In this document: positions 42,867 through 53,737 of the stretch, one piece after another
Numbering within the stretch: the first letter of the stretch is position 1
How the letters are laid out: every line of letters begins with the position of its first letter
Assembly: GCF_004116725.1 (NCBI RefSeq)
Contig: NZ_PDKG01000006.1
Span: forward strand, 1-64,000
Direction: 5' to 3'
DNA: 64,000 nt
Source of the DNA: Arcobacter sp. CECT 8986
GTDB taxonomy: Bacteria; Campylobacterota; Campylobacteria; Campylobacterales; Arcobacteraceae
Notes under the pieces: generated by a model
Told to the model about the DNA's origin: nothing
Database searches by the model: none
Seen by the model: only the letters and a program-made list of their open reading frames with translations
Made by a program: the position numbers and the translations under genes

Positions 42867-44053
42867 CACACACCACAACTTCTACTATTTTTTGTATACC
42901 TTAAAATAAGATATCCAATTATTCCTGAAATTATTGACCCTATTAAAATAGCAAGTTTATCTGCATATAAAAATGCATCCGAATCTTTATATGCTAGGGA
43001 ATCAATAAATAAACTCATAGTAAATCCAATACCAGTTAATACAGAAACACCATACATTTGCTTCCAATTAGTACACCTAGGCAATTTTGCAATCTTTAAT
43101 TTTACAGAGATAAAAACAAAACTCATAACACCTAATTGTTTTCCTAAAAATAATCCTAGCATAATTCCTAAAGATACATCAGAGAATAACTGATCAAAAG
43201 ATAATCCTTTTAAACTAACTCCTGCATTTACAAATGCAAAAATAGGTAATATCATATATGCTACCCAAAAATGAAGATTATTTTCTAAATTTTTTAAAGG
43301 AGAAACTGTTTTATTTTTTTCATCTTTTATTGCAATTGGAATTGTAAATGCCAAGATAATACCTGCAAGTGTTGCATGAACACCAGATTTTAAAACACTC
43401 ACCCATAAAATAAGACCTACTAATATATATGCTGTTGGTCGTATTATTTTTAGTTTGTTCATCAATATTAAAACAATAGTACAACCAACAGCTGCTAATA
43501 TAGATAATACTGATAAATCATCTGTATAAAAAATTGCAATAATTAAGATTGCTCCTAAATCATCAAAAATTGCCAATGCCATTAAAAATATCTTTAAACT
43601 TGTAGGAACTCTTTTTCCTAATAAAGATAAAATCCCTAATGCAAAAGCAATATCTGTTGCAGTTGGTATTGCCCAACCACTCATTGAAAACTCATTATCA
43701 AAATTAAATGCAGTAAATATTAAAGCAGGAACAGCCATTCCTCCAATTGCAGCAATTACAGGAAGTGATACTTTGGAAAGGGAGGAAAGATGCCCAGCAA
43801 GTAATTCTCTTTTTATTTCTAAACCAACAAGCAAAAAGAAAACTGTCATAAGCCCATCATTTATCCATAAAATTAAAGGCTTTTTAATTAGAAGTAAATC
43901 CCCAAAAGCAAATGTTATTTCTGTTTTTAATAAAGCATTATACTCTTGAGAAAAATAGCTATTTTGAAAAAGCAATGCAGCAATAGTTACAAAAATTAAA
44001 ATAATTCCAGAGGCTGACTCTTTTTTGATATATTCATTTATTAATATTTTCAT
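42866..44053 (-). CDS. nhaA: Na+/H+ antiporter NhaA (copy 2)
   Basis: A 395-residue paralogue of the preceding antiporter, with the same layout. It has the aspartate pair in LAIFDDLGAILIIAIFYT, the GWAIPTATDIAFALGILSLLGKRVP motif and the LKSGVHATLAGIILAFTIP loop. It has its own end (RYTKNSRSCGV) and differs from copy 1 in many loop residues, so the duplication is not recent. Tandem nhaA genes are also known in C. jejuni. Two copies may cover different pH or salt ranges; that is inference. Confidence 0.95.
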   Translation of the reverse strand: MKILINEYIKKESASGIILIFVTIAALLFQNSYFSQEYNALLKTEITFAFGDLLLIKKPLILWINDGLMTVFFLLVGLEIKRELLAGHLSSLSKVSLPVIAAIGGMAVPALIFTAFNFDNEFSMSGWAIPTATDIAFALGILSLLGKRVPTSLKIFLMALAIFDDLGAILIIAIFYTDDLSVLSILAAVGCTIVLILMNKLKIIRPTAYILVGLILWVSVLKSGVHATLAGIILAFTIPIAIKDEKNKTVSPLKNLENNLHFWVAYMILPIFAFVNAGVSLKGLSFDQLFSDVSLGIMLGLFLGKQLGVMSFVFISVKLKIAKLPRCTNWKQMYGVSVLTGIGFTMSLFIDSLAYKDSDAFLYADKLAILIGSIISGIIGYLILRYTKNSRSCGV

Positions 44054-44124
44054 TTATCTGCCCTACTTTCACTAGTATAATAATTTTATACTATTTAGCT
44101 TTAGTTTTACTTAGAATAATGAAA

Positions 44125-45432
44125 CTATTTACCTCTTAACTGGTAAGTTATATCTCCTGCACCAACACCTAAAATAATTCCTTTATCATAAGTATGAATT
44201 ATTTTATCATCTTTTATAATTTCAATTGAATCATTTTTAGCATTAATTCTATGTGCAAAAATTGGATTATATAAAGCGAACTCTTTTTCAAAATCTATAT
44301 CAATTTTTTGTTCACCAGGAATTGTCCATATTGGTAAAATAACTAGTTCATCACATCTTCTAAAACATTTTTTGAACCCTTCTAGGTTATCTTTTGTTCT
44401 TGAATATTTGTGTGGTTGCCAAATCACTATTCTTTTATCAATATTAGTAAGATTATCATAAACTTCAACAGATTTAATTGTAGCTTCAATCTCTGTTGGA
44501 TGATGTGCATAATCATCAATAACAACAAATCCTTCTGCTTTTTGAACAATATCAAATCTTTTTTTGATACCTTTATAATTTAATAAATTTTTTCTAATTG
44601 TTTCAATATCAAGTTCATTTGTTGCTGCTAAAATTGCCAATGATGCATCAACAACTACATGATATCCAAATCCCCATACTTCAAATGAACCTAAATCTTT
44701 TAAATCAAATTTAGTAAAAGGTTCACCCTCTTTTAATAAAAAAGATAGATTTTTAATATCTTTACTTGGATATAAAAAGTTAGGATTTTTAATATTTAAT
44801 TTTTTTATATACTTATCTTCACCATTTAAAACATTTTTAGTAGATAAATTTATAAATTTTTCATATGCTTGAAAAAACTTATCATAATCATAATGGTAAT
44901 ATTCCATATGCTCTGGCTCTGCATTTGTTACTATTGAACAATATGGATTTGATAATAGAAAACTTGCATCTGATTCATCTGCTTCAAAAGCAACCAAATC
45001 ATTTACATATCTAAAATTTGAACCAAAATCTTTTGAAATTGCACCAATTAAAGCAGAACTATTTAAAATAGAAGCAAGTATTGCTGTTGTTGTACTTTTA
45101 CCATGAGCTCCCGCAACACAATAGTTTTTCTTATCACCTAAAATTATTGGTAATGCCTCTTTTCTTGAAAGAGTTCTTATTTGTCTTAATCTTGATTCTA
45201 TTAACTCTGGATTTTCATCTGTTACTGCTGCTGAGTAGATTACTAAATCCAAATCATCACTAATATTTGAAGCTTGTTGAGAACAAAATACTTTTATTCC
45301 TTCTTCTTCTAAAGCAGTTGTAATTGGTGTACTTTTCATATCTGAACCACATACTTCGTGTCCATCATTTTTCAAAAATCTTGCTAATGCAGAAAGTCCA
45401 ATTCCACCAATTCCTATAAAATATATTTTCAT
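44125..45432 (-). CDS. murC: UDP-N-acetylmuramate-L-alanine ligase
   Basis: The 435-residue ligase adds L-alanine to UDP-MurNAc in peptidoglycan synthesis. IYFIGIGGIGLSALARFL is the N-terminal nucleotide-sugar motif. GAHGKSTTTAILASIL is the ATP loop. FEADESDASFL and DDYAHHPTEIEATI are Mur-ligase hallmarks. It starts 4 bp after the small gene upstream. The order dapC-small gene-murC connects diaminopimelate and cell-wall synthesis in one operon. Confidence 0.96.
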   Translation of the reverse strand: MKIYFIGIGGIGLSALARFLKNDGHEVCGSDMKSTPITTALEEEGIKVFCSQQASNISDDLDLVIYSAAVTDENPELIESRLRQIRTLSRKEALPIILGDKKNYCVAGAHGKSTTTAILASILNSSALIGAISKDFGSNFRYVNDLVAFEADESDASFLLSNPYCSIVTNAEPEHMEYYHYDYDKFFQAYEKFINLSTKNVLNGEDKYIKKLNIKNPNFLYPSKDIKNLSFLLKEGEPFTKFDLKDLGSFEVWGFGYHVVVDASLAILAATNELDIETIRKNLLNYKGIKKRFDIVQKAEGFVVIDDYAHHPTEIEATIKSVEVYDNLTNIDKRIVIWQPHKYSRTKDNLEGFKKCFRRCDELVILPIWTIPGEQKIDIDFEKEFALYNPIFAHRINAKNDSIEIIKDDKIIHTYDKGIILGVGAGDITYQLRGK

Positions 45433-45436
45433 TTAC

Positions 45437-46012
45437 TTAGTCCAATAAATATTTCAAATTTTCATTTTCTTGCTCTAAAATATGAGCATTTTCTTTTAAA
45501 TATTGTGTTATTTCAAAATTAAAATTTACTATAAAATATCCGTATTTTTCATCACTATTATCACTTATTTCAACACTATTTTCATAAAAAGAGTCTAAAT
45601 CAGAATTTTTATTTAGATAAATTAAATGTATTTTTAATGCCTCTTCAAGTTTACTATCTTCGATTATATGAATAAGTATAAATATTAATTGTTTTGCTCC
45701 ATCAATATCACCATAACTCCATTTTTCAATGGCGTGTTCATAAAAAGCACGAGTATAGAATAACTCTTGCTCTTGTAATTTTAGTTTTTTACCACTATTT
45801 ATAATATCATCAACATTAGAAAAAGAAGTTTTTAATATATTTTCATATACTTCATTTATTTTCTCTTCATCTAAATCAAGTATCAACATCGAATCTAAAA
45901 CTTCATATAAAGCTGCAATATTTTTTTGATTTATTGCATCAACTCTTGTCTCTTCTAAATACTTTAAAAAATCTGGATTTGTTCTTGCTTCATTTAATTC
46001 TTCTTTATCCAT
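45437..46012 (-). CDS. Conserved hypothetical protein between dapC and murC
   Basis: A 191-residue soluble, acidic and mostly helical protein with no motif I recognise. Much of it could form helical repeats (for example NIAALYEVLDSMLILDLDEEKINEVYENIL). A gene of similar size lies next to murC in C. jejuni, so it is probably conserved in the group. ATG at 46012 has AAGGA 8 nt upstream; the TTG just before is less likely. It overlaps the dapC stop by 8 bp. Confidence 0.6.
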   Translation of the reverse strand: MDKEELNEARTNPDFLKYLEETRVDAINQKNIAALYEVLDSMLILDLDEEKINEVYENILKTSFSNVDDIINSGKKLKLQEQELFYTRAFYEHAIEKWSYGDIDGAKQLIFILIHIIEDSKLEEALKIHLIYLNKNSDLDSFYENSVEISDNSDEKYGYFIVNFNFEITQYLKENAHILEQENENLKYLLD

Positions 46013-47135
46013 CAAGAAAATCCTTTAATCTTTGTAATACTTCTTTTGTTTTTGTTGCATTTTCTACAAGTGCTATTCTTACATAACCTTGCCCAGCATT
46101 TTCTCTTCCAAGGAAACTTCCTGGTAGAACTTTTATGCTTTTTTCTTTATATAAATCTTTTGTAAATTGAAGTTCATCCTCAACTTTCAACCAAATATAA
46201 AAAGTTGCTTTTGGAGGATTTATTCCTAATATCTCTTTTGCTATTTCAAAATTTTGTTTATATATTTGTCTAAAACCTTCAACGTGTTTTTCATCATTCC
46301 ATGCAACTGCTGCTGCTTTTTGTAAAGGAACTGGACTAGCACAACCAACATATGTTCTATATTTCATATACTCTTTTAATATAGTTTCATCTCCAGCTAT
46401 AAATCCACTTCTAAGACCAGGAGCACTACTTCTTTTTGAAATAGAGTTCATTACTAATACATTTTTAAACTCACTATTTCCAGCTTTTACACTAGCTTCA
46501 AGTAGTGACGGTGGTTTTGTTGATTCATCAAAAAATATTTCACTATAACACTCATCATTTACTAAAATAAAATCAAACTCTAAAGCTTTTTTTACCCAAA
46601 CAGCTAATTCATCTATTGACATAACAGCTGAAGTTGGATTATTAGGATAGTTTAATACTACTAAATCACATTTTTTAAGTTCTTCATCACTTAAATTTGC
46701 TTTGAAATTATTTGATTCATCTAAATCTATATGTATAACCTCAGCTCTACTAGCAATTGCTGAACCTTCATATATTTGATAAAATGGATTAGTAAATGCC
46801 ATAATTGGATTTTTTTTATCAAAAAGTGCAAATTGAGGGAAATTAAATAAAACTTCTCTTGTTCCAAAAGTAGGAATAATTTGTTGATTATTTAATGTGA
46901 TATTAAATCTTTTAGAAACAAAATTTATCATCGCTTCTTTTAATTCTGGAAGTCCCGCACTTGCTGGATATTTTTTTAATAATGTTGTTGTTGCTTTTAA
47001 TTCATCTTGAATAAACTGAGGTGTTTCAAACTGTGGCTCTCCAATAGTTAAAGATGATAATTCATATTCACTATTTGGAGTAATTCCTTCTAATAATTCA
47101 TTTAATTTCTCAAATGGATAAATTTCAAAATTCAT
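46005..47135 (-). CDS. dapC: Succinyldiaminopimelate aminotransferase-like protein
   Basis: A 376-residue fold type I PLP aminotransferase. LTIGEPQFETPQFI, NYPNNPTSAVMS, ILVNDECYSEIFF and SISKRSSAPGLRSGF (PLP lysine) are the family motifs. It probably acts in the lysine/diaminopimelate route, as DapC-type enzymes in Campylobacterota also lie near murC. The precise substrate cannot be told from motifs alone; a general aspartate or alanine aminotransferase is possible. It is the first gene of an apparent operon with murC. Confidence 0.75.
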   Translation of the reverse strand: MNFEIYPFEKLNELLEGITPNSEYELSSLTIGEPQFETPQFIQDELKATTTLLKKYPASAGLPELKEAMINFVSKRFNITLNNQQIIPTFGTREVLFNFPQFALFDKKNPIMAFTNPFYQIYEGSAIASRAEVIHIDLDESNNFKANLSDEELKKCDLVVLNYPNNPTSAVMSIDELAVWVKKALEFDFILVNDECYSEIFFDESTKPPSLLEASVKAGNSEFKNVLVMNSISKRSSAPGLRSGFIAGDETILKEYMKYRTYVGCASPVPLQKAAAVAWNDEKHVEGFRQIYKQNFEIAKEILGINPPKATFYIWLKVEDELQFTKDLYKEKSIKVLPGSFLGRENAGQGYVRIALVENATKTKEVLQRLKDFLDG

Positions 47136-47144
47136 TTATTTCCT

Positions 47145-48569
47145 TTAATCTTCTATAACAGGTATTAATAATTGATTGTATTTTGCCATATCAAATGATA
47201 GCAAATCAGAGTTAGTATATAAAAAGCTCCATGAGAATCTTTTATGGAACATACTTTTTTTCAATGGTAATATTTGTAAAATATTTTCCTCTTTTCTTAA
47301 CTCTCTAATTGGATTTTTTTCACAAGATACAACTTCTATTTTTTGACTAAATATTTTTGATAAATTTTCAAAGTGATCTAATAACTTAGATTTATCTTCT
47401 TCTCCAATTGGGTCAATATCAAAAACTTTTGTTTTTGTTTTTAATTGACTTGATACATCAAAAACAATAGGAGATATTTGTTCATATGAGTTTGTATCAT
47501 TTAATAAAATAAGTGTATTTTTTGTTGCACCTACTGGTTCTCTTCCTAGTTTAAAAAGTGGTATTTTAAGTTCCATTAACTCAGTTGAAATCTCTTTTAT
47601 TTTAAACATTTCACCAGTTAGCATAATCATACCAATATCAAACTTTTTAAAGTCCATTTTTTTTATTCTTCTAAACCCTAAATTATGATAATCTGTCTCT
47701 ATAATTACATTATCATCATCTTTGAATTTACTTTTTATCATATCCATAATACCAACTGTTGTTGGTCTAGTAATTCTAATAACTAGTTTTGTATTTTTTA
47801 GTTTTGTATTTAAATGTTTTGCTTCATATACAGCTTTTTCAATTCTTGATTTTTTCATCAAGAATAGGTCTAAATATAAATATATATTATGACCAAATGG
47901 CATAGGGAATTGTCCTCTTGTTTTACCAATTGCACTATATACTTGCATCAATACTTTTGGTTCACCAATAACTAAAATAATATCATTTGGTTTCAAAATT
48001 GATGAGGGTTTTAAATCTTGTAGTTTTTCATTTCTATATAAAGCAAAGATTCTCCAATCTTTTTGCTCTATTGAACCTATATATCTATAAGCATAAGAAC
48101 TACCAAAAGGTATTCTTATCTCCATAATCTCACCATGTTTTAGCCCAATATTTTGTGCAATTACTGGAATATTTGGAAGTCTTTCAACCATACCATTTGC
48201 TAAAACTTCAATTCCTTTATATACATTAACATAAGGGTCTTCAAGTTCTAAATTCCAATAATCTAAAATATTCATTTGTAAGTTATGTTTATGTGATTTT
48301 ATATTACTAATAACACTTAACATATCATCTTTTGAATTAAGTACGATTAGTACTTCATAATGAATATTTTTATCTAAAACCATTGCTAGTTTCGACTTTG
48401 ACGTTGGGTCAAACTTATAAAATGTAAAATTTGATAATTTTTGTTCTGGAACAATTGCATCATTTACATAAATAATGTCATAATAGTTTTCACCTGTATT
48501 AGTTTCAACTATTCTTTGCATTAAGTTCTTTGCAACAATCCCATCTAATATAACTAGTATCTTTTTCAT
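47145..48569 (-). CDS. TrkA/RCK-like potassium channel or uptake regulator
   Basis: A 474-residue cytosolic protein resembling the COG3400 group of TrkA-like proteins. The N-terminal 105 residues look like a Rossmann half. About 115-215 is a TrkA-C-type domain (MVERLPNIPVIAQNIGLKHGEIMEIRIP, LKPNDIILVIGEP). A third alpha/beta region follows, with TKLVIRITRPTTVGIMD. It has no membrane segment. It likely senses nucleotides to gate potassium transport, but no channel gene is adjacent. A TATAAT box ends 7 bp before the ATG, so the mRNA may be leaderless. Confidence 0.7.
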   Translation of the reverse strand: MKKILVILDGIVAKNLMQRIVETNTGENYYDIIYVNDAIVPEQKLSNFTFYKFDPTSKSKLAMVLDKNIHYEVLIVLNSKDDMLSVISNIKSHKHNLQMNILDYWNLELEDPYVNVYKGIEVLANGMVERLPNIPVIAQNIGLKHGEIMEIRIPFGSSYAYRYIGSIEQKDWRIFALYRNEKLQDLKPSSILKPNDIILVIGEPKVLMQVYSAIGKTRGQFPMPFGHNIYLYLDLFLMKKSRIEKAVYEAKHLNTKLKNTKLVIRITRPTTVGIMDMIKSKFKDDDNVIIETDYHNLGFRRIKKMDFKKFDIGMIMLTGEMFKIKEISTELMELKIPLFKLGREPVGATKNTLILLNDTNSYEQISPIVFDVSSQLKTKTKVFDIDPIGEEDKSKLLDHFENLSKIFSQKIEVVSCEKNPIRELRKEENILQILPLKKSMFHKRFSWSFLYTNSDLLSFDMAKYNQLLIPVIED

Positions 48570-48576
48570 AGTAAAT

Positions 48577-48582
48577 ATTATA
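48577..48582 (-). promoter_or_regulatory. -10 box placed for a leaderless mRNA (TrkA-like)
   Basis: TATAAT on the minus strand (in CGATATAATATT) lies 7 bp before the ATG at 48569. No Shine-Dalgarno is seen between them. Confidence 0.5.
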
Positions 48583-48698
48583 TCGAAATCTTCTAAATTT
48601 TAATTTTATTTATTTTTTTAATTTAAAATACTATAACAATTTTCTTTTTTATTTTTATTCTTCAAATGTGTAAAATATAAATTAAACTTGATTTTTGA

Positions 48699-49862
<1,164 letters not shown>

Positions 49863-49874
49863 ACTCATTTTAGA

Positions 49875-49880
49875 TATAAT
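49875..49880 (+). promoter_or_regulatory. -10 box of gatC
   Basis: TATAAT in TTAGATATAATCTT, 40 bp before the gatC ATG, just after tgt. Confidence 0.6.
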
Positions 49881-49920
49881 CTTAGAAATTTTAAACCGAA
49901 ATAAACAAATAAGGGAAAAA

Positions 49921-50211
49921 ATGACAGTTGATGATAAATTAATAGAGAAACTATCAAAACTATCAAGTTTAGAAATAGATGATGAAAGAAAAGAGAGTTT
50001 AAAAACTGAATTAGCAGATATTATTAATTTCGTTGAGAACTTAAATGAAATAGATGTAAGTAATATTGATGCAACATTTAATACAGTTGAAGGTGGAACT
50101 CCTTTAAGAGAAGATATCTCAAAACAAGATTTAGATATGTCTAAACAAATATTAGAAAATGCTCCAAAATCAGAAAATGGATATTTTGTAGTACCAAAAA
50201 TCATTGAGTAG
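49921..50211 (+). CDS. gatC: Asp/Glu-tRNA amidotransferase subunit C
   Basis: The 96-residue small subunit of GatCAB, which turns misacylated Glu-tRNA-Gln and Asp-tRNA-Asn into the correct amides. KLIEKLSKLSSLEIDDERKE is the family start, and VENLNEIDVSNIDATFN with LREDI is the conserved centre. GatC wraps around GatA. gatA and gatB are not adjacent. The ArsC-like gene follows after 3 bp. Confidence 0.93.
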   Translation: MTVDDKLIEKLSKLSSLEIDDERKESLKTELADIINFVENLNEIDVSNIDATFNTVEGGTPLREDISKQDLDMSKQILENAPKSENGYFVVPKIIE

Positions 50212-50214
50212 ATT

Positions 50215-50556
50215 ATGATAAAAGTTCACGGTATAAAAAATTGTGATAGTGTTAGAAAAGCACTTAAATTTTTCAAAGAGCATAATTTAGAAGTTGATTT
50301 TTTTGATTTTAAAAAAGAAGAAGTTACTTCTACAATGATTGATTATTGGGTAAAAAATTCTTCTATTGATAAACTATTTAACAATAGAGGGACAACATAT
50401 AGAACACTAAAATTAAAAGATTTAAACCTTGATGATGAAGGTAAAAAACAATGGCTTTGTAAAGAGTCAATGTTAATAAAAAGACCTGTAATTGAATATA
50501 ATGATAAAGTAATTGTAGGTTTTGATGAGCAAGAGTATAAAAACACTTTTCTTTAA
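50215..50556 (+). CDS. ArsC/Spx-family thioredoxin-fold protein (YffB-like)
   Basis: A 113-residue protein of the arsenate-reductase-like family. VHGIKNCDSVRKALKFF holds a single active-site-like cysteine. NNRGTTYR and LIKRPVIEYNDKVIVGFDEQEY match the YffB/Spx pattern rather than a true arsenate reductase. The function of this subgroup is unclear; glutathione-linked reduction has been suggested. It lies 3 bp after gatC and is followed by a bidirectional terminator. Confidence 0.85.
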   Translation: MIKVHGIKNCDSVRKALKFFKEHNLEVDFFDFKKEEVTSTMIDYWVKNSSIDKLFNNRGTTYRTLKLKDLNLDDEGKKQWLCKESMLIKRPVIEYNDKVIVGFDEQEYKNTFL

Positions 50557-50558
50557 TA

Positions 50559-50588
50559 TATAAAAAGAGGATTTTACCTCTTTTTATA
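50559..50588. terminator. Bidirectional terminator between the ArsC-like gene and DAHP synthase
   Basis: Twelve paired bases (TATAAAAAGAGG and complement) close a 6-nt loop with A and T runs on opposite sides. It serves converging transcripts. Confidence 0.85.
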
Positions 50589-50591
50589 ATC

Positions 50592-51956
50592 TTATAATAT
50601 TATATCTTTTCTAGCTTCTTTTAAAGTATCTGCTATCATAAATGATAATTCTAAAGCTTGGTCAGCATTTAATCTTGGGTCACATTGTGTGTGATATCTA
50701 CTTGCTAAACCTTCTTGAGTAATTGCAGAAGAACAAGAACCTGTACATTCAGTTACATTTTGTCCTGTCATTTCTAAGTGAATTCCACCTGCATATGTAC
50801 CTTCAGCTTTATGAATTTGGAAAAATTGTTTAACTTCAGATAAAATAGCTTCAAAATCTCTTGTTTTAAAACCATTGTCTGCTTTAATTGTATTTCCATG
50901 CATTGGATCACTTGACCATAATACATTTTTACCTTCAGCTTTAACTTTTGCTAAAAGTTTTGGGAAATTATCTGCAATTTTTTCAGCTCCCATTCTTACA
51001 ATTAAGTTTAATCTTCCAGCTTCATTTTCTGGATTTAATTTATCAATTAATTTTATTAATTCATCTTCATTCATAGATGGACCAACTTTACATCCAATAG
51101 GATTTTTGATACCTCTAAAATACTCAATATGAGCATCTTCTAATCCTCTTGTTCTATCACCAATCCATAACATATGAGCACTACAATCATACCAATCACC
51201 AGTAAGTGAATCTTTTCTTGTTAATGCTTGTTCATAGTTTAATAACAATGCTTCATGAGAAGTATATAAAGTTGTTTCACTTAACTGATTTGTATTTGCT
51301 GATGTAATTCCACATGATTTCATAAAGTTTAATGTTTCTGAAATTTTATCTGCTAATTCTTCATACTTTGTACCTAAAGTATTACCTTTAACAAAATCTA
51401 AATTCCAAGAGTGTACTTTATTTAAATCTGCCATACCACCTCTTGCAAATGCTCTTAATAAGTTAAGAGTTGCTGCACTTTGATTGTATGCTTTTAAAAG
51501 TTTTTTAGGTTTTGGAATTCTTTCATTTTCATTAAATTCAATACCATTTACAATATCACCTCTATATGAAGGTAATGCTATACCATTTACTTCTTCAAAG
51601 TCTGCACTTCTTGGTTTTGCAAATTGACCTGCAACTCTTCCAACTTTTACAACAGGACATCCACCTGAGAAAGTTAAAACAACTGCCATTTGCATCATAA
51701 CTTTAAATAAATCTTTTATATTATTTGCATTAAATGCATTAAATGATTCAGCGCAATCTCCACCTTGAAGTAAAAAAGATTTACCATTTACTACATCTGC
51801 TAATTTACTTTTTAAACTTCTTGCTTCTCCCGCAAAAATAAGTGGAGGATATGAAGATAATTCTGCTTCAACCTTTGCTAAATTTTCTAAGTCTTTATAT
51901 TGTGGCTGTTGCTTTATAGGAAAATCTCTCCAGCTACTTGGACTCCAATTATTCAT
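50592..51956 (-). CDS. aroG: 3-deoxy-7-phosphoheptulonate synthase, class II
   Basis: The 454-residue class II (plant-type) DAHP synthase is the first step of the shikimate pathway. It starts [41 protein letters not shown] and [17 protein letters not shown] are class II motifs, and the metal and substrate residues lie in SDPMHGN and [15 protein letters not shown]. Class II enzymes are usual in Campylobacterota. An AAGGG Shine-Dalgarno precedes the ATG. Its product feeds PabB and MqnE through chorismate. The symbol is uncertain because class II enzymes carry several names. Confidence 0.93.
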   Translation of the reverse strand: MNNWSPSSWRDFPIKQQPQYKDLENLAKVEAELSSYPPLIFAGEARSLKSKLADVVNGKSFLLQGGDCAESFNAFNANNIKDLFKVMMQMAVVLTFSGGCPVVKVGRVAGQFAKPRSADFEEVNGIALPSYRGDIVNGIEFNENERIPKPKKLLKAYNQSAATLNLLRAFARGGMADLNKVHSWNLDFVKGNTLGTKYEELADKISETLNFMKSCGITSANTNQLSETTLYTSHEALLLNYEQALTRKDSLTGDWYDCSAHMLWIGDRTRGLEDAHIEYFRGIKNPIGCKVGPSMNEDELIKLIDKLNPENEAGRLNLIVRMGAEKIADNFPKLLAKVKAEGKNVLWSSDPMHGNTIKADNGFKTRDFEAILSEVKQFFQIHKAEGTYAGGIHLEMTGQNVTECTGSCSSAITQEGLASRYHTQCDPRLNADQALELSFMIADTLKEARKDIIL

Positions 51957-52029
51957 TATAAACCCTTTTATTCTTATTCTGATTGGCTAAAGTTTAGCAA
52001 AACTTATCTTAATAAAGTAGTCTTTACGG

Positions 52030-53022
52030 CTATTTTGCTAACTTATTTAATAAATCACTAAATGAAACTTTAAAAGCTTCTAATCCATCATTTAATAATG
52101 TTTGTGAAACCTCTTTAATATCTACATCTGCTTTAGATAATTTTGCAAAGTATTCATCACACTCATCTAAAGAAGGAATATCAGAAGGTTCTTTCACACC
52201 ATCTTTTACCCAATCTTCAATTGTACCTAAAGGTGCAGTATTTACAGAGTTTGGATATAAAAGATTATCTACATAATAACTTGGTAATAACTCATCACCT
52301 TTTACACCTGTACTTGCAAATAGTGTTCTTATATTTTCATTTTCAAATTTGTTAATTTCATGATAACATTTAGTTGCATTCATTATTCCTAATGTAGCTT
52401 TTTTAAACCCTTTTGATACAAGTAAATCATCACAAAGTCTATCAAATCTTGATACAAAAACAGAGATAACTGCTTTTACATCTTTATTTGATTCTTTGAT
52501 TCCCTCATCTAAAGCTTTAGCACATTGTATTGCTTGTTCAACTGAGAAAATAAGTGTTGCATTTACATTGATTCCTTGACTAGTTAACTCTTTCATTGCA
52601 ACATATCCAGCTTTTGTTGCTGGAACTTTTATCATCACATTATCATAGTTGATTAAAGAGTTAAGTCTAATTCCCTCTTCAATTGTTCCATTTGCATCAT
52701 CACATAAAGTTGGGTCAACTTCTAATGATACAAAACCATCATTATTATCTTCATCATATAAAGGTTTTAAAAGTTCAGCAGCTCTTTTTATATCTTTTAT
52801 TGCTAACTCTTCATAAATTGTTTTTGAACTATTTGCTTTTAGCATATCTAGTTGTTGTTTGTAAGCTAGTGAACTTGTAATAGATGATGCAAAAATTGCT
52901 GGATTTGAAGTTGCACCATGGATTATTTTCTCATCTATAATCTCTTGAAATCTATTTTCTAAAAAATCTCTTTCAATAAAATCACACCATAACGAAAAAT
53001 TGATATTTTCTTTTAAACTCAT
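52030..53022 (-). CDS. tal: Transaldolase
   Basis: The 330-residue enzyme of the non-oxidative pentose phosphate pathway transfers dihydroxyacetone units. The Schiff-base lysine is in NVMIKVPATKAG. FSLWCDFIERD and IIHGATSNPAIFASS match transaldolases of Campylobacterota. NATLIFSVEQAIQCAKA and ISVFVSRFDRLCDD complete the barrel. Two adjacent ATGs exist; the second (53022) is 6 nt from AAGGA and is preferred. It follows serB by 8 bp on the same strand and supplies erythrose-4-phosphate, a DAHP synthase substrate. Confidence 0.9.
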   Translation of the reverse strand: MSLKENINFSLWCDFIERDFLENRFQEIIDEKIIHGATSNPAIFASSITSSLAYKQQLDMLKANSSKTIYEELAIKDIKRAAELLKPLYDEDNNDGFVSLEVDPTLCDDANGTIEEGIRLNSLINYDNVMIKVPATKAGYVAMKELTSQGINVNATLIFSVEQAIQCAKALDEGIKESNKDVKAVISVFVSRFDRLCDDLLVSKGFKKATLGIMNATKCYHEINKFENENIRTLFASTGVKGDELLPSYYVDNLLYPNSVNTAPLGTIEDWVKDGVKEPSDIPSLDECDEYFAKLSKADVDIKEVSQTLLNDGLEAFKVSFSDLLNKLAK

Positions 53023-53033
53023 CATATATCCTT

Positions 53034-53654
53034 TTAAATATGCTCTAAGATTTGTGTTAAATCTTTTTTATCCACTATAATATTTGCTTGTTTTTTTAAT
53101 ACTTCTTTTGCACAAAATGCAACTTTTTTAGATGCATATGGAAACATACTCACGTCATTTGCTCCATCACCTGCAACTAAAGTATCTTCAACAGATACTC
53201 CAAGCATTGCTTGTACTCTTTGAATCATATCACCTTTAGAAAATCCAAACATCATATCTCCACCAACTAAACCTGTTAATATCCCATTTTTTTCATGTAA
53301 AATATTTGAAAAATCTGCATCAAGACCAAGTTTGTTTTTTGCAGGAGTTGTTCCTATTCTGAATCCTCCTGAGAAGCATACTACTTTATAACCCATATTT
53401 TTTAACTCTTTTACTGTTTCGTACGCACCTGGCATTAAAGGTAAATCTTTACATATTTCTACTGCTTTTTGATATTCTAAACCTTTTAATAAAGAAACTC
53501 TTTCAACTAAAGATTCAAAGAAGTCAAGTCTTCCTGCCATTGCCTCTTCAGTTATTTTTGCAACTTTTTCTTCAAGTCCAAGTGGCTTTGCTAAAAAGTC
53601 TATTGTTTCTCCATCCATTAATGTAGAATCAAAATCAAAAACTGCTAATTTCAT
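53034..53654 (-). CDS. serB: Phosphoserine phosphatase
   Basis: The 206-residue HAD-family phosphatase makes serine in its last step. AVFDFDSTLMDGETID carries the nucleophile aspartate in D-x-D-S-T. VVCFSGGFRIG has the conserved serine, and VAGDGANDVSMF the metal-binding aspartates. The N-terminal ACT domain of longer SerB forms is absent. An AGGG Shine-Dalgarno precedes the ATG. It shares a palindromic promoter region with the divergent metF. Confidence 0.93.
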   Translation of the reverse strand: MKLAVFDFDSTLMDGETIDFLAKPLGLEEKVAKITEEAMAGRLDFFESLVERVSLLKGLEYQKAVEICKDLPLMPGAYETVKELKNMGYKVVCFSGGFRIGTTPAKNKLGLDADFSNILHEKNGILTGLVGGDMMFGFSKGDMIQRVQAMLGVSVEDTLVAGDGANDVSMFPYASKKVAFCAKEVLKKQANIIVDKKDLTQILEHI

Positions 53655-53694
53655 TGTGTTTTCCCTGCTAAAATAAATAGTTTTAATCTTTAAA

Positions 53695-53710
53695 AGGTAT
53701 AATAATACCT
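53695..53710. promoter_or_regulatory. Palindromic shared -10 region of serB and metF
   Basis: AGGTAT, AATA and ATACCT form a 16-bp inverted repeat. It contains TATAAT on the plus strand (53698-53703) and a TATTAT on the minus strand, so one site may start both genes or bind a dimeric regulator. Confidence 0.45.
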
Positions 53711-53737
53711 AAAATATACTAAAAGGATAGTTTTTTA

